Shown piece by piece: positions 46,054 to 61,000 of a stretch of 64,000 nucleotides of DNA. The DNA is from Globodera rostochiensis. Lineage: Eukaryota > Nematoda > Chromadorea > Rhabditida > Heteroderidae. The translations under genes were made by a program, and so were the position numbers. The stretch lies in NCBI GenBank assembly GCA_018350325.1, contig JAEVLN010000001.1, positions 3,997,254 through 4,061,253 on the forward strand, written 5' to 3'. The notes below the pieces were generated by a model. That model did no database searches. It saw only the letters and a program-made list of their open reading frames with translations, and had not been told where the DNA came from. Position 1 is the first letter of the stretch. Each line of letters begins with the position of its first letter.

Positions 46054-49000
46054 ATGGAAAATGGGAAGGCCGAACCGACGATGGAAAATGCTAGCCAAAT
46101 TGAAGTTGGTCCTTCGTGTTCTTCCTCTTTGCAGGGTGTCTCTGATGGTCATCAAACTCCCGCTGAAAGCATTCATTTCGTTCGGAAAAACGCCGTCATT
46201 TGTCCGTCCGCCCCTTTTGGCATGAACTTTCTCCAGTGGAAAAAGTCCTTTTGGCGAGAGCGAATGGCATCAATCAAAAATGTGGTCGCACCGATGGTGG
46301 ACCAAAGGTAATTATCGTTTTGGACAAAAAAGATTTATTCAAAGGCTTTAATGTGCTTGTTTCACACAGTGAGCTCGCATTCCGAATGATGCTCCGCCAC
46401 CATTCCGCTCACCTTTGTTTTACTCCGATGGTCCACGCGCATTTGTTCGTCACCGACCCAACCTACCGGAAAGTGTCTTTCACCACCGTCGAGCAGGACA
46501 GGTATGGTGCCATCCACCGCCTCCCCTCCCTGTCCCTCCCGCCTTTTCTTAACATTCCGTTCAAATTTGTTTTGCAGCCCCTCCTTTTTTGTACCCTTTT
46601 TTTGTCTCTACTTGTTGCCATTTTTCATTTCATTTATTTTGAGGCCTTTGATCGTCCAGTTCTGTGCCAACGATCCGCAGACTTTGCTGAGCGCGTGCCG
46701 TTTGGTGGAGGGAATGTGCGACGGCGTGGACCTGAACCTGGGCTGTCCTCAGCAGATCGCCAAGAAGGGGCGTTACGGCTCATTCTTACAGGTGACGAAT
46801 TTGATTTTTTGCAAAAAGATTTTATTGGAAAAAGTCGTTTCCGGGGTTTTCTGATGTGTAGAATTCGATCTGATATCAAAAAAGCCAAATTGATTCGTTT
46901 GTTTTTACAAAAAAAAAGAAAAGATTTTTTTTATGAAATGAGGGCAATTACCAAAATCAAGTAATTGATGAAAAATCTTAGACAAAATCAAAGATTTGAC
47001 AAAATCTGAGGTCAAATTCGTGATCAGCACCCCTGAAACCCCCCGGGCATAAATTTTAAGCTCAAATAACAAAGTATTAATTAGGGTGTGCCCTAATTTG
47101 TTAAGTGCTTTTTATTATTCTGTCTAACGCCTTTCATTCACTCTCCGCCCGCCCTCCAAAACCGAATTTGCTTAAATCTTTATTTATCTTGCCCATGGTT
47201 GTTGAAACTAAACGCTATTCTCTTTTGTTGGACAGAAAGGGCTGTCTCAAATTTCAATATTAATAAATCAAAAAAATCTTTCTGATTTTCTAAGACCTTT
47301 GATCAGAAACCAACCCTAGCCCATGGTTGTTGAAACTAAACGCTATTCTCTTTTGTTGGACAGAAAGGGCTGTCTCAAATTTCAATATTAATAAATCAAA
47401 AAAATCTTTCTGATTTTCTGAGACCTTTGATCAGAAACCAACCCTAGCCCATGGTTGTTGAAACTAAACGCTATTCTCTTTTGTTGGACAGAAAGGGCTG
47501 TCTCAAATTTCAATATTAATAAATCAAAAAAATCTTTCTGATTTTCTGAGACCTTTGATCAGAAACCAACCCTAGCCCATGGTTGTTGAAACTAAACGCT
47601 ATTTTCTTTTGTTGGACAGAAAGGGCTGTCTCAAATTTCAATATTAATAAATCAAAAAAATCTTTCTGATTTTTTGAGACCTTTGATCAGAAACCAACCC
47701 TAGCCCATGGTTGTTGAAACTAAACGCTATTCTCTTTTGTTGGACAGAAAGGGCTGTCTCAAATTTCAATATTAATAAATCAAAAAAATCTTTCTGATTT
47801 TCTAAGACCTTTGATCAGAAACCAACCCTAGCCCATGGTTGTTGAAACTAAACGCTATTCTCTTTTGTTGGACAGAAAGGGCTGTCTCAAATTTCAATAT
47901 TAATGAATCAAAAAAATCTTTCTGATTTTCTAAGACCTTTGATCAGAAACCAACCCTAGCCCATGGTTGTTCAAACTAAACGCTATTCTCTTTTGTTGGA
48001 CAGAAAGGGCTGCCTCAAATTTCAATATTAATGAATCAAAAAAATCTTTCTGATTTTCTGAGACCTTTGATCAGAAACCAACCCTAGCCCATGGTTGTTG
48101 AAACTAAACGCTATTCTCTTTTGTTGGACAGAAAGGGCTGTCTCAAATTTCAATATTAATGAATCAAAAAAATCTTTCTGATTTTCTAAGACCTTTGATC
48201 AGAAACCAACCCTAGCCCATGGTTGTTGAAACTAAACGCTATTCTCTTTTGTTGGACAGAAAGGGCTGTCTCAAATTTCAATATTAATAAATCAAAAAAA
48301 TCAGCTGATTTTCTGAGACCTTTGATCAGAAACCAACCCTAGCCCATGGTTGTTGAAACTAAACGCTATTCTCTTTTGTTGGACAGAAAGGGCTGTCTCA
48401 AATTTCAATATTAATAAATCAAAAAAATCTTTCTGATTTTCTGAGACCTTTGATCAGAAACCAACCCTAGCCCATGGTTGTTCAAACTAAACGCTATTCT
48501 CTTTTGTTGGACAGAAAGGGCTGTCTCAAATTTCAATATTAATAAATCAAAAAAATCTTTCTGATTTTCTGAGACCTTTGATCAGAAACCAACCCTAGCC
48601 CATGGTTGTTGAAACTAAACGCTATTCTCTTTTGTTGGACAGAAAGGGCTGCCTCAAATTTCAATATTAATGAATCAAAAAAATCTTTCTGATTTTCTGA
48701 GACCTTTGATCAGAAACCAACCCTAGCCCATGGTTGTTGAAACTAAACGCTATTCTCTTTTGTTGGACAGAAAGGGCTGTCTCAAATTTCAATATTAATA
48801 AATCAAAAAAATCTTTCTGATTTTCTGAGACCTTTGATCAGAAACCAACCCTAGCCCATGGTTGTTGAAACTAAACGCTATTCTCTTTTGTTGGACAGAA
48901 AGGGCTGTCTCAAATTTCAATATTAATAAATCAAAAAAATCTTTCTGATTTTCTGAGACCTTTGATCAGAAACCAACCCTAGCCCATGGTTGTTGAAACT

Positions 49001-52000
49001 AAACGCTATTCTCTTTTGTTGGACAGAAAGGGCTGTCTCAAATTTCAATATTAATAAATCAAAAAAATCTTTCTGATTTTCTGAGACCTTTGATCAGAAA
49101 CCAACCCTAGCCCATGGTTGTTGAAACTAAACGCTATTCTCTTTTGTTGGACAGAAAGGGCTGTCTCAAATTTCAATATTAATGAATCAAAAAAATCTTT
49201 CTGATTTTCTAAGACCTTTGATCAGAAACCAACCCTAGCCCATGGTTGTTCAAACTAAACGCTATTCTCTTTTGTTGGACAGAAAGGGCTGCCTCAAATT
49301 TCAATATTAATGAATCAAAAAAATCTTTCTGATTTTCTGAGACCTTTGATCAGAAACCAACCCTAGCCCATGGTTGTTGAAACTAAACGCTATTCTCTTT
49401 TGTTGGACAGAAAGGGCTGTCTCAAATTTCAATATTAATGAATCAAAAAAATCTTTCTGATTTTCTAAGACCTTTGATCAGAAACCAACCCTAGCCCATG
49501 GTTGTTGAAACTAAACGCTATTCTCTTTTGTTGGACAGAAAGGGCTGTCTCAAATTTCAATATTAATAAATCAAAAAAATCTTTCTGATTTTCTGAGACC
49601 TTTGATCAGAAACCAACCCTAGCCCATGGTTGTTGAAACTAAACGCTATTCTCTTTTGTTGGACAGAAAGGGCTGTCTCAAATTTCAATATTAATAAATC
49701 AAAAAAATCTTTCTGATTTTCTGAGACCTTTGATCAGAAACCAACCCCCCTAGCCCATGGTTGTTGAAACTAAACGCTATTCTCTTTTGTTGGACAGAAA
49801 GCTGTCCTCAAATTTCAATATTAATGAATCAAAAAAATCTTTCTGTTCTGAGACCTTTGATCAGAAACCAACCCTAGCCCATGGTTGTTGAAACTAAACG
49901 CTATTCTCTTTTGTTGGACAGAAAGGGCTGTCTCAAATTTCAATATTAATAAATCAAAAAAATCTTTCTGATTTTCTGAGACCTTTGATCAGAAACCAAC
50001 CCTAGCCCATGGTTGTTGAAACTAAACGCTATTCTCTTTTGTTGGACAGAAAGGGCTGTCTCAAATTTCAATATTAATAAATCAAAAAAATCTTTCTGAT
50101 TTTCTGAGACCTTTGATCAGAAACCAACCCTAGCCCATGGTTGTTGAAACTAAACGCTATTCTCTTTTGTTGGACAGAAAGGGCTGTCTCAAATTTCAAT
50201 ATTAATAAATCAAAAAAATCTTTCTGATTTTCTGAGACCTTTGATCAGAAACCAACCCTAGCCCATGGTTGTTGAAACTAAACGCTATTCTCTTTTGTTG
50301 GACAGAAAGGGCTGTCTCAAATTTCAATATTAATAAATCAAAAAAATCTTTCTGATTTTCTGAGACCTTTGATCAGAAACCAACACTAGCCCATGGTTGT
50401 TGAAACTACTAAACAGCTATTCTCTTTTGTTGGACAGAAGCTGTCTCAAATTTCAATATTAATAAATCAAAAAAATCTTTCTGATTTTCTGAGACCTTTG
50501 ATCAGAAACCAACCCTAGCCCATGGTTGTTGAAACTAAACGCTATTCTCTTTTGTTGGACAGAAAGGGCTGTCTCAAATTTCAATATTAATAAATCAAAA
50601 AAATCTTTCTGATTTTCTGAGACCTTTGATCAGAAACCAACCCTAGCCCATGGTTGTTGAAACTAAACGCTATTCTCTTTTGTTGGACAGAAAGGGCTGT
50701 CTCAAATTTCAATATTAATAAATCAAAAAAATCTTTCTGATTTTCTGAGACCTTTGATCAGAAACCAACCCTAGCCCATGGTTGTTGAAACTAAACGCTA
50801 TTCTCTTTTGTTGGACAGAAAGGGCTGTCTCAAATTTCAATATTAATAAATCAAAAAAATCTTTCTGATTTTCTGAGACCTTTGATCAGAAACCAACCCT
50901 AGCCCATGGTTGTTGAAACTAAACGCTATTCTCTTTTGTTGGACAGAAAGGGCTGTCTCAAATTTCAATATTAATAAATCAAAAAAATCTTTCTGATTTT
51001 CTGAGACCTTTGATCAGAAACCAACCCTAGCCCATGGTTGTTGAAACTAAACGCTATTCTCTTTTGTTGGACAGAAAGGGCTGTCTCAAATTTCAATATT
51101 AATAAATCAAAAAAATCTTTCTGATTTTCTGAGACCTTTGATCAGAAACCAACCCTAGCCCATGGTTGTTGAAACTAAACGCTATTCTCTTTTGTTGGAC
51201 AGAAAGGGCTGTCTCAAATTTCAATATTAATAAATCAAAAAAATCTTTCTGATTTTCTGAGACCTTTGATCAGAAACCAACCCTAGCCCATGGTTGTTGA
51301 AACTAAACGCTATTCTCTTTTGTTGGACAGAAAGGGCTGTCTCAAATTTCAATATTAATAAATCAAAAAAATCTTTCTGATTTTCTGAGACCTTTGATCA
51401 GAAACCAACCCTAGCCCATGGTTGTTGAAACTAAACGCTATTCTCTTTTGTTGGACAGAAAGGGCTGTCTCAAATTTCAATATTAATAAATCAAAAAAAT
51501 CTTTCTGATTTTCTGAGACCTTTGATCAGAAACCAACCCTAGCCCATGGTTGTTGAAACTAAACGCTATTCTCTTTTGTTGGACAGAAAGGGCTGTCTCA
51601 AATTTCAATATTAATAAATCAAAAAAATCTTTCTGATTTTCTGAGACCTTTGATCAGAAACCAACCCTAGCCCATGGTTGTTGAAACTAAACGCTATTCT
51701 CTTTTGTTGGACAGAAAGGGCTGTCTCAAATTTCAATATTAATAAATCAAAAAAATCTTTCTGATTTTCTGAGACCTTTGATCAGAAACCAACCCTAGCC
51801 CATGGTTGTTGAAACTAAACGCTATTCTCTTTTGTTGGACAGAAAGGGCTGTCTCAAATTTCAATATTAATAAATCAAAAAAATCTTTCTGATTTTCTGA
51901 GACCTTTGATCAGAAACCAACCCTAGCCCATGGTTGTTGAAACTAAACGCTATTCTCACCCTAGCTCATGGTTGTTGAAACTAAACGCTATTCTCTTTTG

Positions 52001-55000
52001 TTGGACAGAAAGGGCTGTCTCAAATTTCAATATTAATAAATCAAAAAAATCTTTCTGATTTTCTGAGACCTTTGATCAGAAACCAACCCTAGCCCATGGT
52101 TGTTGACTAACTATTCTTCTCTTTTGGACAGAAAGGGCTGTCTCAAATTTCAATATTAATAAATCAAAAAAATCTTTCTGATTTTCTGAGACCTTTGATC
52201 AGAAACCAACCCTAGCCCATGGTTGTTGAAACTAAACGCTATTCTCTTTTGTTGGACAGAAAGGGCTGTCTCAAATTTCAATATTAATAAATCAAAAAAA
52301 TCTTTCTGATTTTCTGAGACCTTTGATCAGAAACCAACCCTAGCCCATGGTTGTTGAAACTAAACGCTATTCTCTTTTGTTGGACAGAAAGGGCTGTCTC
52401 AAATTTCAATATTAATAAATCAAAAAAATCTTTCTGATTTTCTGAGACCTTTGATCAGAAACCAACCCTAGCCCATGGTTGTTGAAACTAAACGCTATTC
52501 TCTTTTGTTGGACAGAAAGGGCTGTCTCAAATTTCAATATTAATAAATCAAAAAAATCTTTCTGATTTTCTGAGACCTTTGATCAGAAACCAACCCTAGC
52601 CCATGGTTGTTGAAACTAAACGCTATTCTCTTTTGTTGGACAGAAAGGGCTGTCTCAAATTTCAATATTAATAAATCAAAAAAATCTTTCTGATTTTCTG
52701 AGACCTTTGATCAGAAACCAACCCTAGCCCATGGTTGTTGAAACTAAACGCTATTCTCTTTTGTTGGACAGAAAGGGCTGTCTCAAATTTCAATATTAAT
52801 AAATCAAAAAAATCTTTCTGATTTTCTGAGACCTTTGATCAGAAACCAACCCTAGCCCATGGTTGTTGAAACTAAACGCTATTCTCTTTTGTTGGACAGA
52901 AAGGGCTGTCTCAAATTTCAATATTAATAAATCAAAAAAATCTTTCTGATTTTCTGAGACCTTTGATCAGAAACCAACCCTAGCCCATGGTTGTTGAAAC
53001 TAAACGCTATTCTCTTTTGTTGGACAGAAAGGGCTGTCTCAAATTTCAATATTAATAAATCAAAAAAATCTTTCTGATTTTCTGAGACCTTTGATCAGAA
53101 ACCAACCCTAGCCCATGGTTGTTGAAACTAAACGCTATTCTCTTTTGTTGGACAGAAAGGGCTGTCTCAAATTTCAATATTAATAAATCAAAAAAATCTT
53201 TCTGATTTTCTGAGACCTTTGATCAGAAACCAACCCTAGCCCATGGTTGTTGAAACTAAACGCTATTCTCTTTTGTTGGACAGAAAGGGCTGTCTCAAAT
53301 TTCAATATTAATAAATCAAAAAAATCTTTCTGATTTTCTGAGACCTTTGATCAGAAACCAACCCTAGCCCATGGTTGTTGAAACTAAACGCTATTCTCTT
53401 TTGTTGGACAGAAAGGGCTGTCTCAAATTTCAATATTAATAAATCAAAAAAATCTTTCTGATTTTCTGAGACCTTTGATCAGAAACCAACCCTAGCCCAT
53501 GGTTGTTGAAACTAAACGCTATTCTCTTTTGTTGGACAGAAAGGGCTGTCTCAAATTTCAATATTAATAAATCAAAAAAATCTTTCTGATTTTCTGAGAC
53601 CTTTGATCAGAAACCAACCCTAGCCCATGGTTGTTGAAACTAAACGCTATTCTCTTTTGTTGGACAGAAAGGGCTGTCTCAAATTTCAATATTAATAAAT
53701 CAAAAAAATCTTTCTGATTTTCTGAGACCTTTGATCAGAAACCAACCCTAGCCCATGGTTGTTGAAACTAAACGCTATTCTCTTTTGTTGGACAGAAAGG
53801 GCTGTCTCAAATTTCAATATTAATAAATCAAAAAAATCTTTCTGATTTTCTGAGACCTTTGATCAGAAACCAACCCTAGCCCATGGTTGTTGAAACTAAA
53901 CGCTATTCTCTTTTGTTGGACAGAAAGGGCTGTCTCAAATTTCAATATTAATAAATCAAAAAAATCTTTCTGATTTTCTGAGACCTTTGATCAGAAACCA
54001 ACCCTAGCCCATGGTTGTTGAAACTAAACGCTATTCTCTTTTGTTGGACAGAAAGGGCTGTCTCAAATTTCAATATTAATAAATCAAAAAAATCTTTCTG
54101 ATTTTCTGAGACCTTTGATCAGAAACCAACCCTAGCCCATGGTTGTTGAAACTAAACGCTATTCTCTTTTGTTGGACAGAAAGGGCTGTCTCAAATTTCA
54201 ATATTAATAAATCAAAAAAATCTTTCTGATTTTCTGAGACCTTTGATCAGAAACCAACCCTAGCCCATGGTTGTTGAAACTAAACGCTATTCTCTTTTGT
54301 TGGACAGAAAGGGCTGTCTCAAATTTCAATATTAATAAATCAAAAAAATCTTTCTGATTTTCTGAGACCTTTGATCAGAAACCAACCCTAGCCCATGGTT
54401 GTTGAAACTAAACGCTATTCTCTTTTGTTGGACAGAAAGGGCTGTCTCAAATTTCAATATTAATAAATCAAAAAAATCTTTCTGATTTTCTGAGACCTTT
54501 GATCAGAAACCAACCCTAGCCCATGGTTGTTGAAACTAAACGCTATTCTCTTTTGTTGGACAGAAAGGGCTGTCTCAAATTTCAATATTAATAAATCAAA
54601 AAAATCTTTCTGATTTTCTGAGACCTTTGATCAGAAACCAACCCTAGCCCATGGTTGTTGAAACTAAACGCTATTCTCTTTTGTTGGACAGAAAGGGCTG
54701 TCTCAAATTTCAATATTAATAAATCAAAAAAATCTTTCTGATTTTCTGAGACCTTTGATCAGAAACCAACCCTAGCCCATGGTTGTTGAAACTAAACGCT
54801 ATTCTCTTTTGTTGGACAGAAAGGGCTGTCTCAAATTTCAATATTAATAAATCAAAAAAATCTTTCTGATTTTCTGAGACCTTTGATCAGAAACCAACCC
54901 TAGCCCATGGTTGTTGAAACTAAACGCTATTCTCTTTTGTTGGACAGAAAGGGCTGTCTCAAATTTCAATATTAATAAATCAAAAAAATCTTTCTGATTT

Positions 55001-58000
55001 TCTGAGACCTTTGATCAGAAACCAACCCTAGCCCATGGTTGTTGAAACTAAACGCTATTCTCTTTTGTTGGACAGAAAGGGCTGTCTCAAATTTCAATAT
55101 TAATAAATCAAAAAAATCTTTCTGATTTTCTGAGACCTTTGATCAGAAACCAACCCTAGCCCATGGTTGTTGAAACTAAACGCTATTCTCTTTTGTTGGA
55201 CAGAAAGGGCTGTCTCAAATTTCAATATTAATAAATCAAAAAAATCTTTCTGATTTTCTGAGACCTTTGATCAGAAACCAACCCTAGCCCATGGTTGTTG
55301 AAACTAAACGCTATTCTCTTTTGTTGGACAGAAAGGGCTGTCTCAAATTTCAATATTAATAAATCAAAAAAATCTTTCTGATTTTCTGAGACCTTTGATC
55401 AGAAACCAACCCTAGCCCATGGTTGTTGAAACTAAACGCTATTCTCTTTTGTTGGACAGAAAGGGCTGTCTCAAATTTCAATATTAATAAATCAAAAAAA
55501 TCTTTCTGATTTTCTGAGACCTTTGATCAGAAACCAACCCTAGCCCATGGTTGTTGAAACTAAACGCTATTCTCTTTTGTTGGACAGAAAGGGCTGTCTC
55601 AAATTTCAATATTAATAAATCAAAAAAATCTTTCTGATTTTCTGAGACCTTTGATCAGAAACCAACCCTAGCCCATGGTTGTTGAAACTAAACGCTATTC
55701 TCTTTTGTTGGACAGAAAGGGCTGTCTCAAATTTCAATATTAATAAATCAAAAAAATCTTTCTGATTTTCTGAGACCTTTGATCAGAAACCAACCCTAGC
55801 CCATGGTTGTTGAAACTAAACGCTATTCTCTTTTGTTGGACAGAAAGGGCTGTCTCAAATTTCAATATTAATAAATCAAAAAAATCTTTCTGATTTTCTG
55901 AGACCTTTGATCAGAAACCAACCCTAGCCCATGGTTGTTGAAACTAAACGCTATTCTCTTTTGTTGGACAGAAAGGGCTGTCTCAAATTTCAATATTAAT
56001 AAATCAAAAAAATCTTTCTGATTTTCTGAGACCTTTGATCAGAAACCAACCCTAGCCCATGGTTGTTGAAACTAAACGCTATTCTCTTTTGTTGGACAGA
56101 AAGGGCTGTCTCAAATTTCAATATTAATAAATCAAAAAAATCTTTCTGATTTTCTGAGACCTTTGATCAGAAACCAACCCTAGCCCATGGTTGTTGAAAC
56201 TAAACGCTATTCTCTTTTGTTGGACAGAAAGGGCTGTCTCAAATTTCAATATTAATAAATCAAAAAAATCTTTCTGATTTTCTGAGACCTTTGATCAGAA
56301 ACCAACCCTAGCCCATGGTTGTTGAAACTAAACGCTATTCTCTTTTGTTGGACAGAAAGGGCTGTCTCAAATTTCAATATTAATAAATCAAAAAAATCTT
56401 TCTGATTTTCTGAGACCTTTGATCAGAAACCAACCCTAGCCCATGGTTGTTGAAACTAAACGCTATTCTCTTTTGTTGGACAGAAAGGGCTGTCTCAAAT
56501 TTCAATATTAATAAATCAAAAAAATCTTTCTGATTTTCTGAGACCTTTGATCAGAAACCAACCCTAGCCCATGGTTGTTGAAACTAAACGCTATTCTCTT
56601 TTGTTGGACAGAAAGGGCTGTCTCAAATTTCAATATTAATAAATCAAAAAAATCTTTCTGATTTTCTGAGACCTTTGATCAGAAACCAACCCTAGCCCAT
56701 GGTTGTTGAAACTAAACGCTATTCTCTTTTGTTGGACAGAAAGGGCTGTCTCAAATTTCAATATTAATAAATCAAAAAAATCTTTCTGATTTTCTGAGAC
56801 CTTTGATCAGAAACCAACCCTAGCCCATGGTTGTTGAAACTAAACGCTATTCTCTTTTGTTGGACAGAAAGGGCTGTCTCAAGTTTCAATATTAATAAAT
56901 CAAAAAAATCTTTCTGATTTTCTGAGACCTTTGATCAGAAACCAACCCTAGCCCATGGTTGTTGAAACTAAACGCTATTCTCTTTTGTTGGACAGAAAGG
57001 GCTGTCTCAAATTTCAATATTAATATATCAAAAAAATCTTTCTGATTTTCTGAGACCTTTGATCAGAAACCAACCCTAGCCCATGGTTGTTGAAACTAAA
57101 CGCTATTCTCTTTTGTTGGACAGAAAGGGCTGTCTCAAATTTCAATATTAATAAATCAAAAAAATCTTTCTGATTTTCTGAGACCTTTGATCAGAAACCA
57201 ACCCTAGCCCATGGTTGTTGAAACTAAACGCTATTCTCTTTTGTTGGACAGAAAGGGCTGTCTCAAATTTCAATATTAATAAATCAAAAAAATCTTTCTG
57301 ATTTTCTGAGACCTTTGATCAGAAACCAACCCTAGCCCATGGTTGTTGAAACTAAACGCTATTCTCTTTTGTTGGACAGAAAGGGCTGTCTCAAATTTCA
57401 ATATTAATAAATCAAAAAAATCTTTCTGATTTTCTGAGACCTTTGATCAGAAACCAACCCTAGCCCATGGTTGTTGAAACTAAACGCTATTCTCTTTTGT
57501 TGGACAGAAAGGGCTGTCTCAAGTTTCAATATTAATAAATCAAAAAAATCTTTCTGATTTTCTGAGACCTTTGATCAGAAACCAACCCTAGCCCATGGTT
57601 GTTGAAACTAAACGCTATTCTCTTTTGTTGGACAGAAAGGGCTGTCTCAAATTTCAATATTAATATATCAAAAAAATCTTTCTGATTTTCTGAGACCTTT
57701 GATCAGAAACCAACCCTAGCCCATGGTTGTTGAAACTAAACGCTATTCTCTTTTGTTGGACAGAAAGGGCTGTCTCAAATTTCAATATTAATAAATCAAA
57801 AAAATCTTTCTGATTTTCTGAGACCTTTGATCAGAAACCAACCCTAGCCCATGGTTGTTGAAACTAAACGCTATTCTCTTTTGTTGGACAGAAAGGGCTG
57901 TCTCAAATTTCAATATTAATAAATCAAAAAAATCTTTCTGATTTTCTGAGACCTTTGATCAGAAACCAACCCTAGCCCATGGTTGTTGAAACTAAACGCT

Positions 58001-61000
58001 ATTCTCTTTTGTTGGACAGAAAGGGCTGTCTCAAATTTCAATATTAATAAATCAAAAAAATCTTTCTGATTTTCTGAGACCTTTGATCAGAAACCAACCC
58101 TAGCCCATGGTTGTTGAAACTAAACGCTATTCTCTTTTGTTGGACAGAAAGGGCTGTCTCAAGTTTCAATATTAATAAATCAAAAAAATCTTTCTGATTT
58201 TCTGAGACCTTTGATCAGAAACCAACCCTAGCCCATGGTTGTTGAAACTAAACGCTATTCTCTTTTGTTGGACAGAAAGGGCTGTCTCAAATTTCAATAT
58301 TAATATATCAAAAAAATCTTTCTGATTTTCTGAGACCTTTGATCAGAAACCAACCCTAGCCCATGGTTGTTGAAACTAAACGCTATTCTCTTTTGTTGGA
58401 CAGAAAGGGCTGTCTCAAATTTCAATATTAATAAATCAAAAAAATCTTTCTGATTTTCTGAGACCTTTGATCAGAAACCAACCCTAGCCCATGGTTGTTG
58501 AAACTAAACGCTATTCTCTTTTGTTGGACAGAAAGGGCTGTCTCAAATTTCAATATTAATAAATCAAAAAAATCTTTCTGATTTTCTGAGACCTTTGATC
58601 AGAAACCAACCCTAGCCCATGGTTGTTGAAACTAAACGCTATTCTCTTTTGTTGGACAGAAAGAGCTGTCTCAAATTTCAATATTAATAAATCAAAAAAA
58701 TCTTTCTGATTTTCTGAGACCTTTGATCAGAAACCAACCCTAGCCCATGGTTGTTGAAACTAAACGCTATTCTCTTTTGTTGGACAGAAAGGTCTGTCTC
58801 AAATTTCAATATTAATAAATCAAAAACATCTTTCTGATTTTCTGAGACCTTTGATCAGAAACCAACCCTAGCCCATGGTTATTGAAACTAAACGCTATTC
58901 TCTTTTGTTGGACAGAAAGGGCTGTCTCAAATTTCAATATTAATAAATCAAAAAAATCTTTCTGATTTTCTGAGACTTTGATCAGAAACCAACCCTAGCC
59001 CATGGTTGTTGAAACTAAACGCTATTCTCTTTTGTTGGACAGAAAGGGCTGTCTCAAATTTCAATATTAATAAATCAAAAAAATCTTTCTGATTTTCTGA
59101 GACCTTTGATCAGAAACCAACCCTAGCCCATGGTTGTTGAAACTAAACACTATTCTCTTTTGTTGGACAGAAAGGGCTGTCTCAAATTTCAATATTAATA
59201 AATCAAAAAAATCTTTCTGATTTTCTGAGACCTTTGATCAGAAACCAACCCTAGCCCATGGTTGTTGAAACTAAACGCTATTCTCTTTTGTTGGACAGAA
59301 AGGGCTGTCTCAAATTTCAATATTAATAAATCAAAAAAATCTTTCTGATTTTCTGAGACCTTTGATCAGAAACCAACCCTAACCCATGGTTGTTGAAACT
59401 AAACGCTATTCTCTTTTGTTGGACAGAAAGGGCTGTCTCAAATTTCAATATTAATAAATCAAATAAATCTTTCTGATTTTCTGAGACCTTTGATCAGAAA
59501 CCAACCCTAGCCCATGGTTGTTGAAACTAAACGCTATTCTCTTTTGTTGGACAGAAAGGGCTGTCTCAAATTTCAATATTAATAAATCAAAAAAATCTTT
59601 CTGATTTTCTGAGACCTTTGATCAGAAACCAACCCTAGCCCATGGTTGTTGAAACTAAACGCTATTCTCTTTTGTTGGACAGAAAGGGCTGTCTCAAATT
59701 TCAATATTAATAAATCAATAAAATCTTTCTGATTTTCTGAGACCTTTGATCAGAAACCAACCCTAGCCCATGGTTGTTGAAACTAAACGCTATTCTCTTT
59801 TGTTGGACAGAAAGGGCTGTCTCAAATTTCAATATTAATAAATCAAAAAAATCTTTCTGATTTTCTGAGACCTTTGATCAGAAACCAACCCTAGCCCATG
59901 GTTGTTGAAACTAAACGCTATTCTCTTTTGTTGGACAGAAAGGGCTGTCTCAAATTTCAATATTAATAAATCAAAAAAATCTTTCTGATTTTCTGAGACC
60001 TTTGATCAGAAACCAACCCTAGCCCATGGTTGTTGAAACTAAACGCTATTCTCTTTTGTTGGACAGAAAGGGCTGTCTCAAATTTCAATATTAATAAATC
60101 AAAAAAATCTTTCTGATTTTCTGAGACCTTTGATCAGAAACCAACCCTAGCCCATGGTTGTTGAAACTAAACGCTATTCTCTTTTGTTGGACAGAAAGAG
60201 CTGTCTCAAATTTCAATATTAATAAATCAAAAAAATCTTTCTGATTTTCTGAGACCTTTGATCAGAAACCAACCCTAGCCCATGGTTGTTGAAACTAAAC
60301 GCTATTCTCTTTTGTTGGACAGAAAGGGCTGTCTCAAATTTCAATATTAATAAATCAAAAACATCTTTCTGATTTTCTGAGACCTTTGATCAGAAACCAA
60401 CCCTAGCCCATGGTTATTGAAACTAAACGCTATTCTCTTTTGTTGGACAGAAAGGGCTGTCTCAAATTTCAATATTAATAAATCAAAAAAATCTTTCTGA
60501 TTTTCTGAGACCTTTGATCAGAAACCAACCCTAGCCCATGGTTGTTGAAACTAAACGCTATTCTCTTTTGTTGGACAGAAAGGGCTGTCTCAAATTTCAA
60601 TATTAATAAATCAAAAAAATCTTTCTGATTTTCTGAGACCTTTGATCAGAAACCAACCCTAACCCATGGTTGTTGAAACTAAACGCTATTCTCTTTTGTT
60701 GGACAGAAAGGGCTGTCTCAAATTTCAATATTAATAAATCAAATAAATCTTTCTGATTTTCTGAGACCTTTGATCAGAAACCAACCCTAGCCCATGGTTG
60801 TTGAAACTAAACGCTATTCTCTTTTGTTGGACAGAAAGGGCTGTCTCAAATTTCAATATTAATAAATCAAAAAAATCTTTCTGATTTTCTGAGACCTTTG
60901 ATCAGAAACCAACCCTAGCCCATGGTTGTTGAAACTAAACGCTATTCTCTTTTGTTGGACAGAAAGGGCTGTCTCAAATTTCAATATTAATAAATCAATA

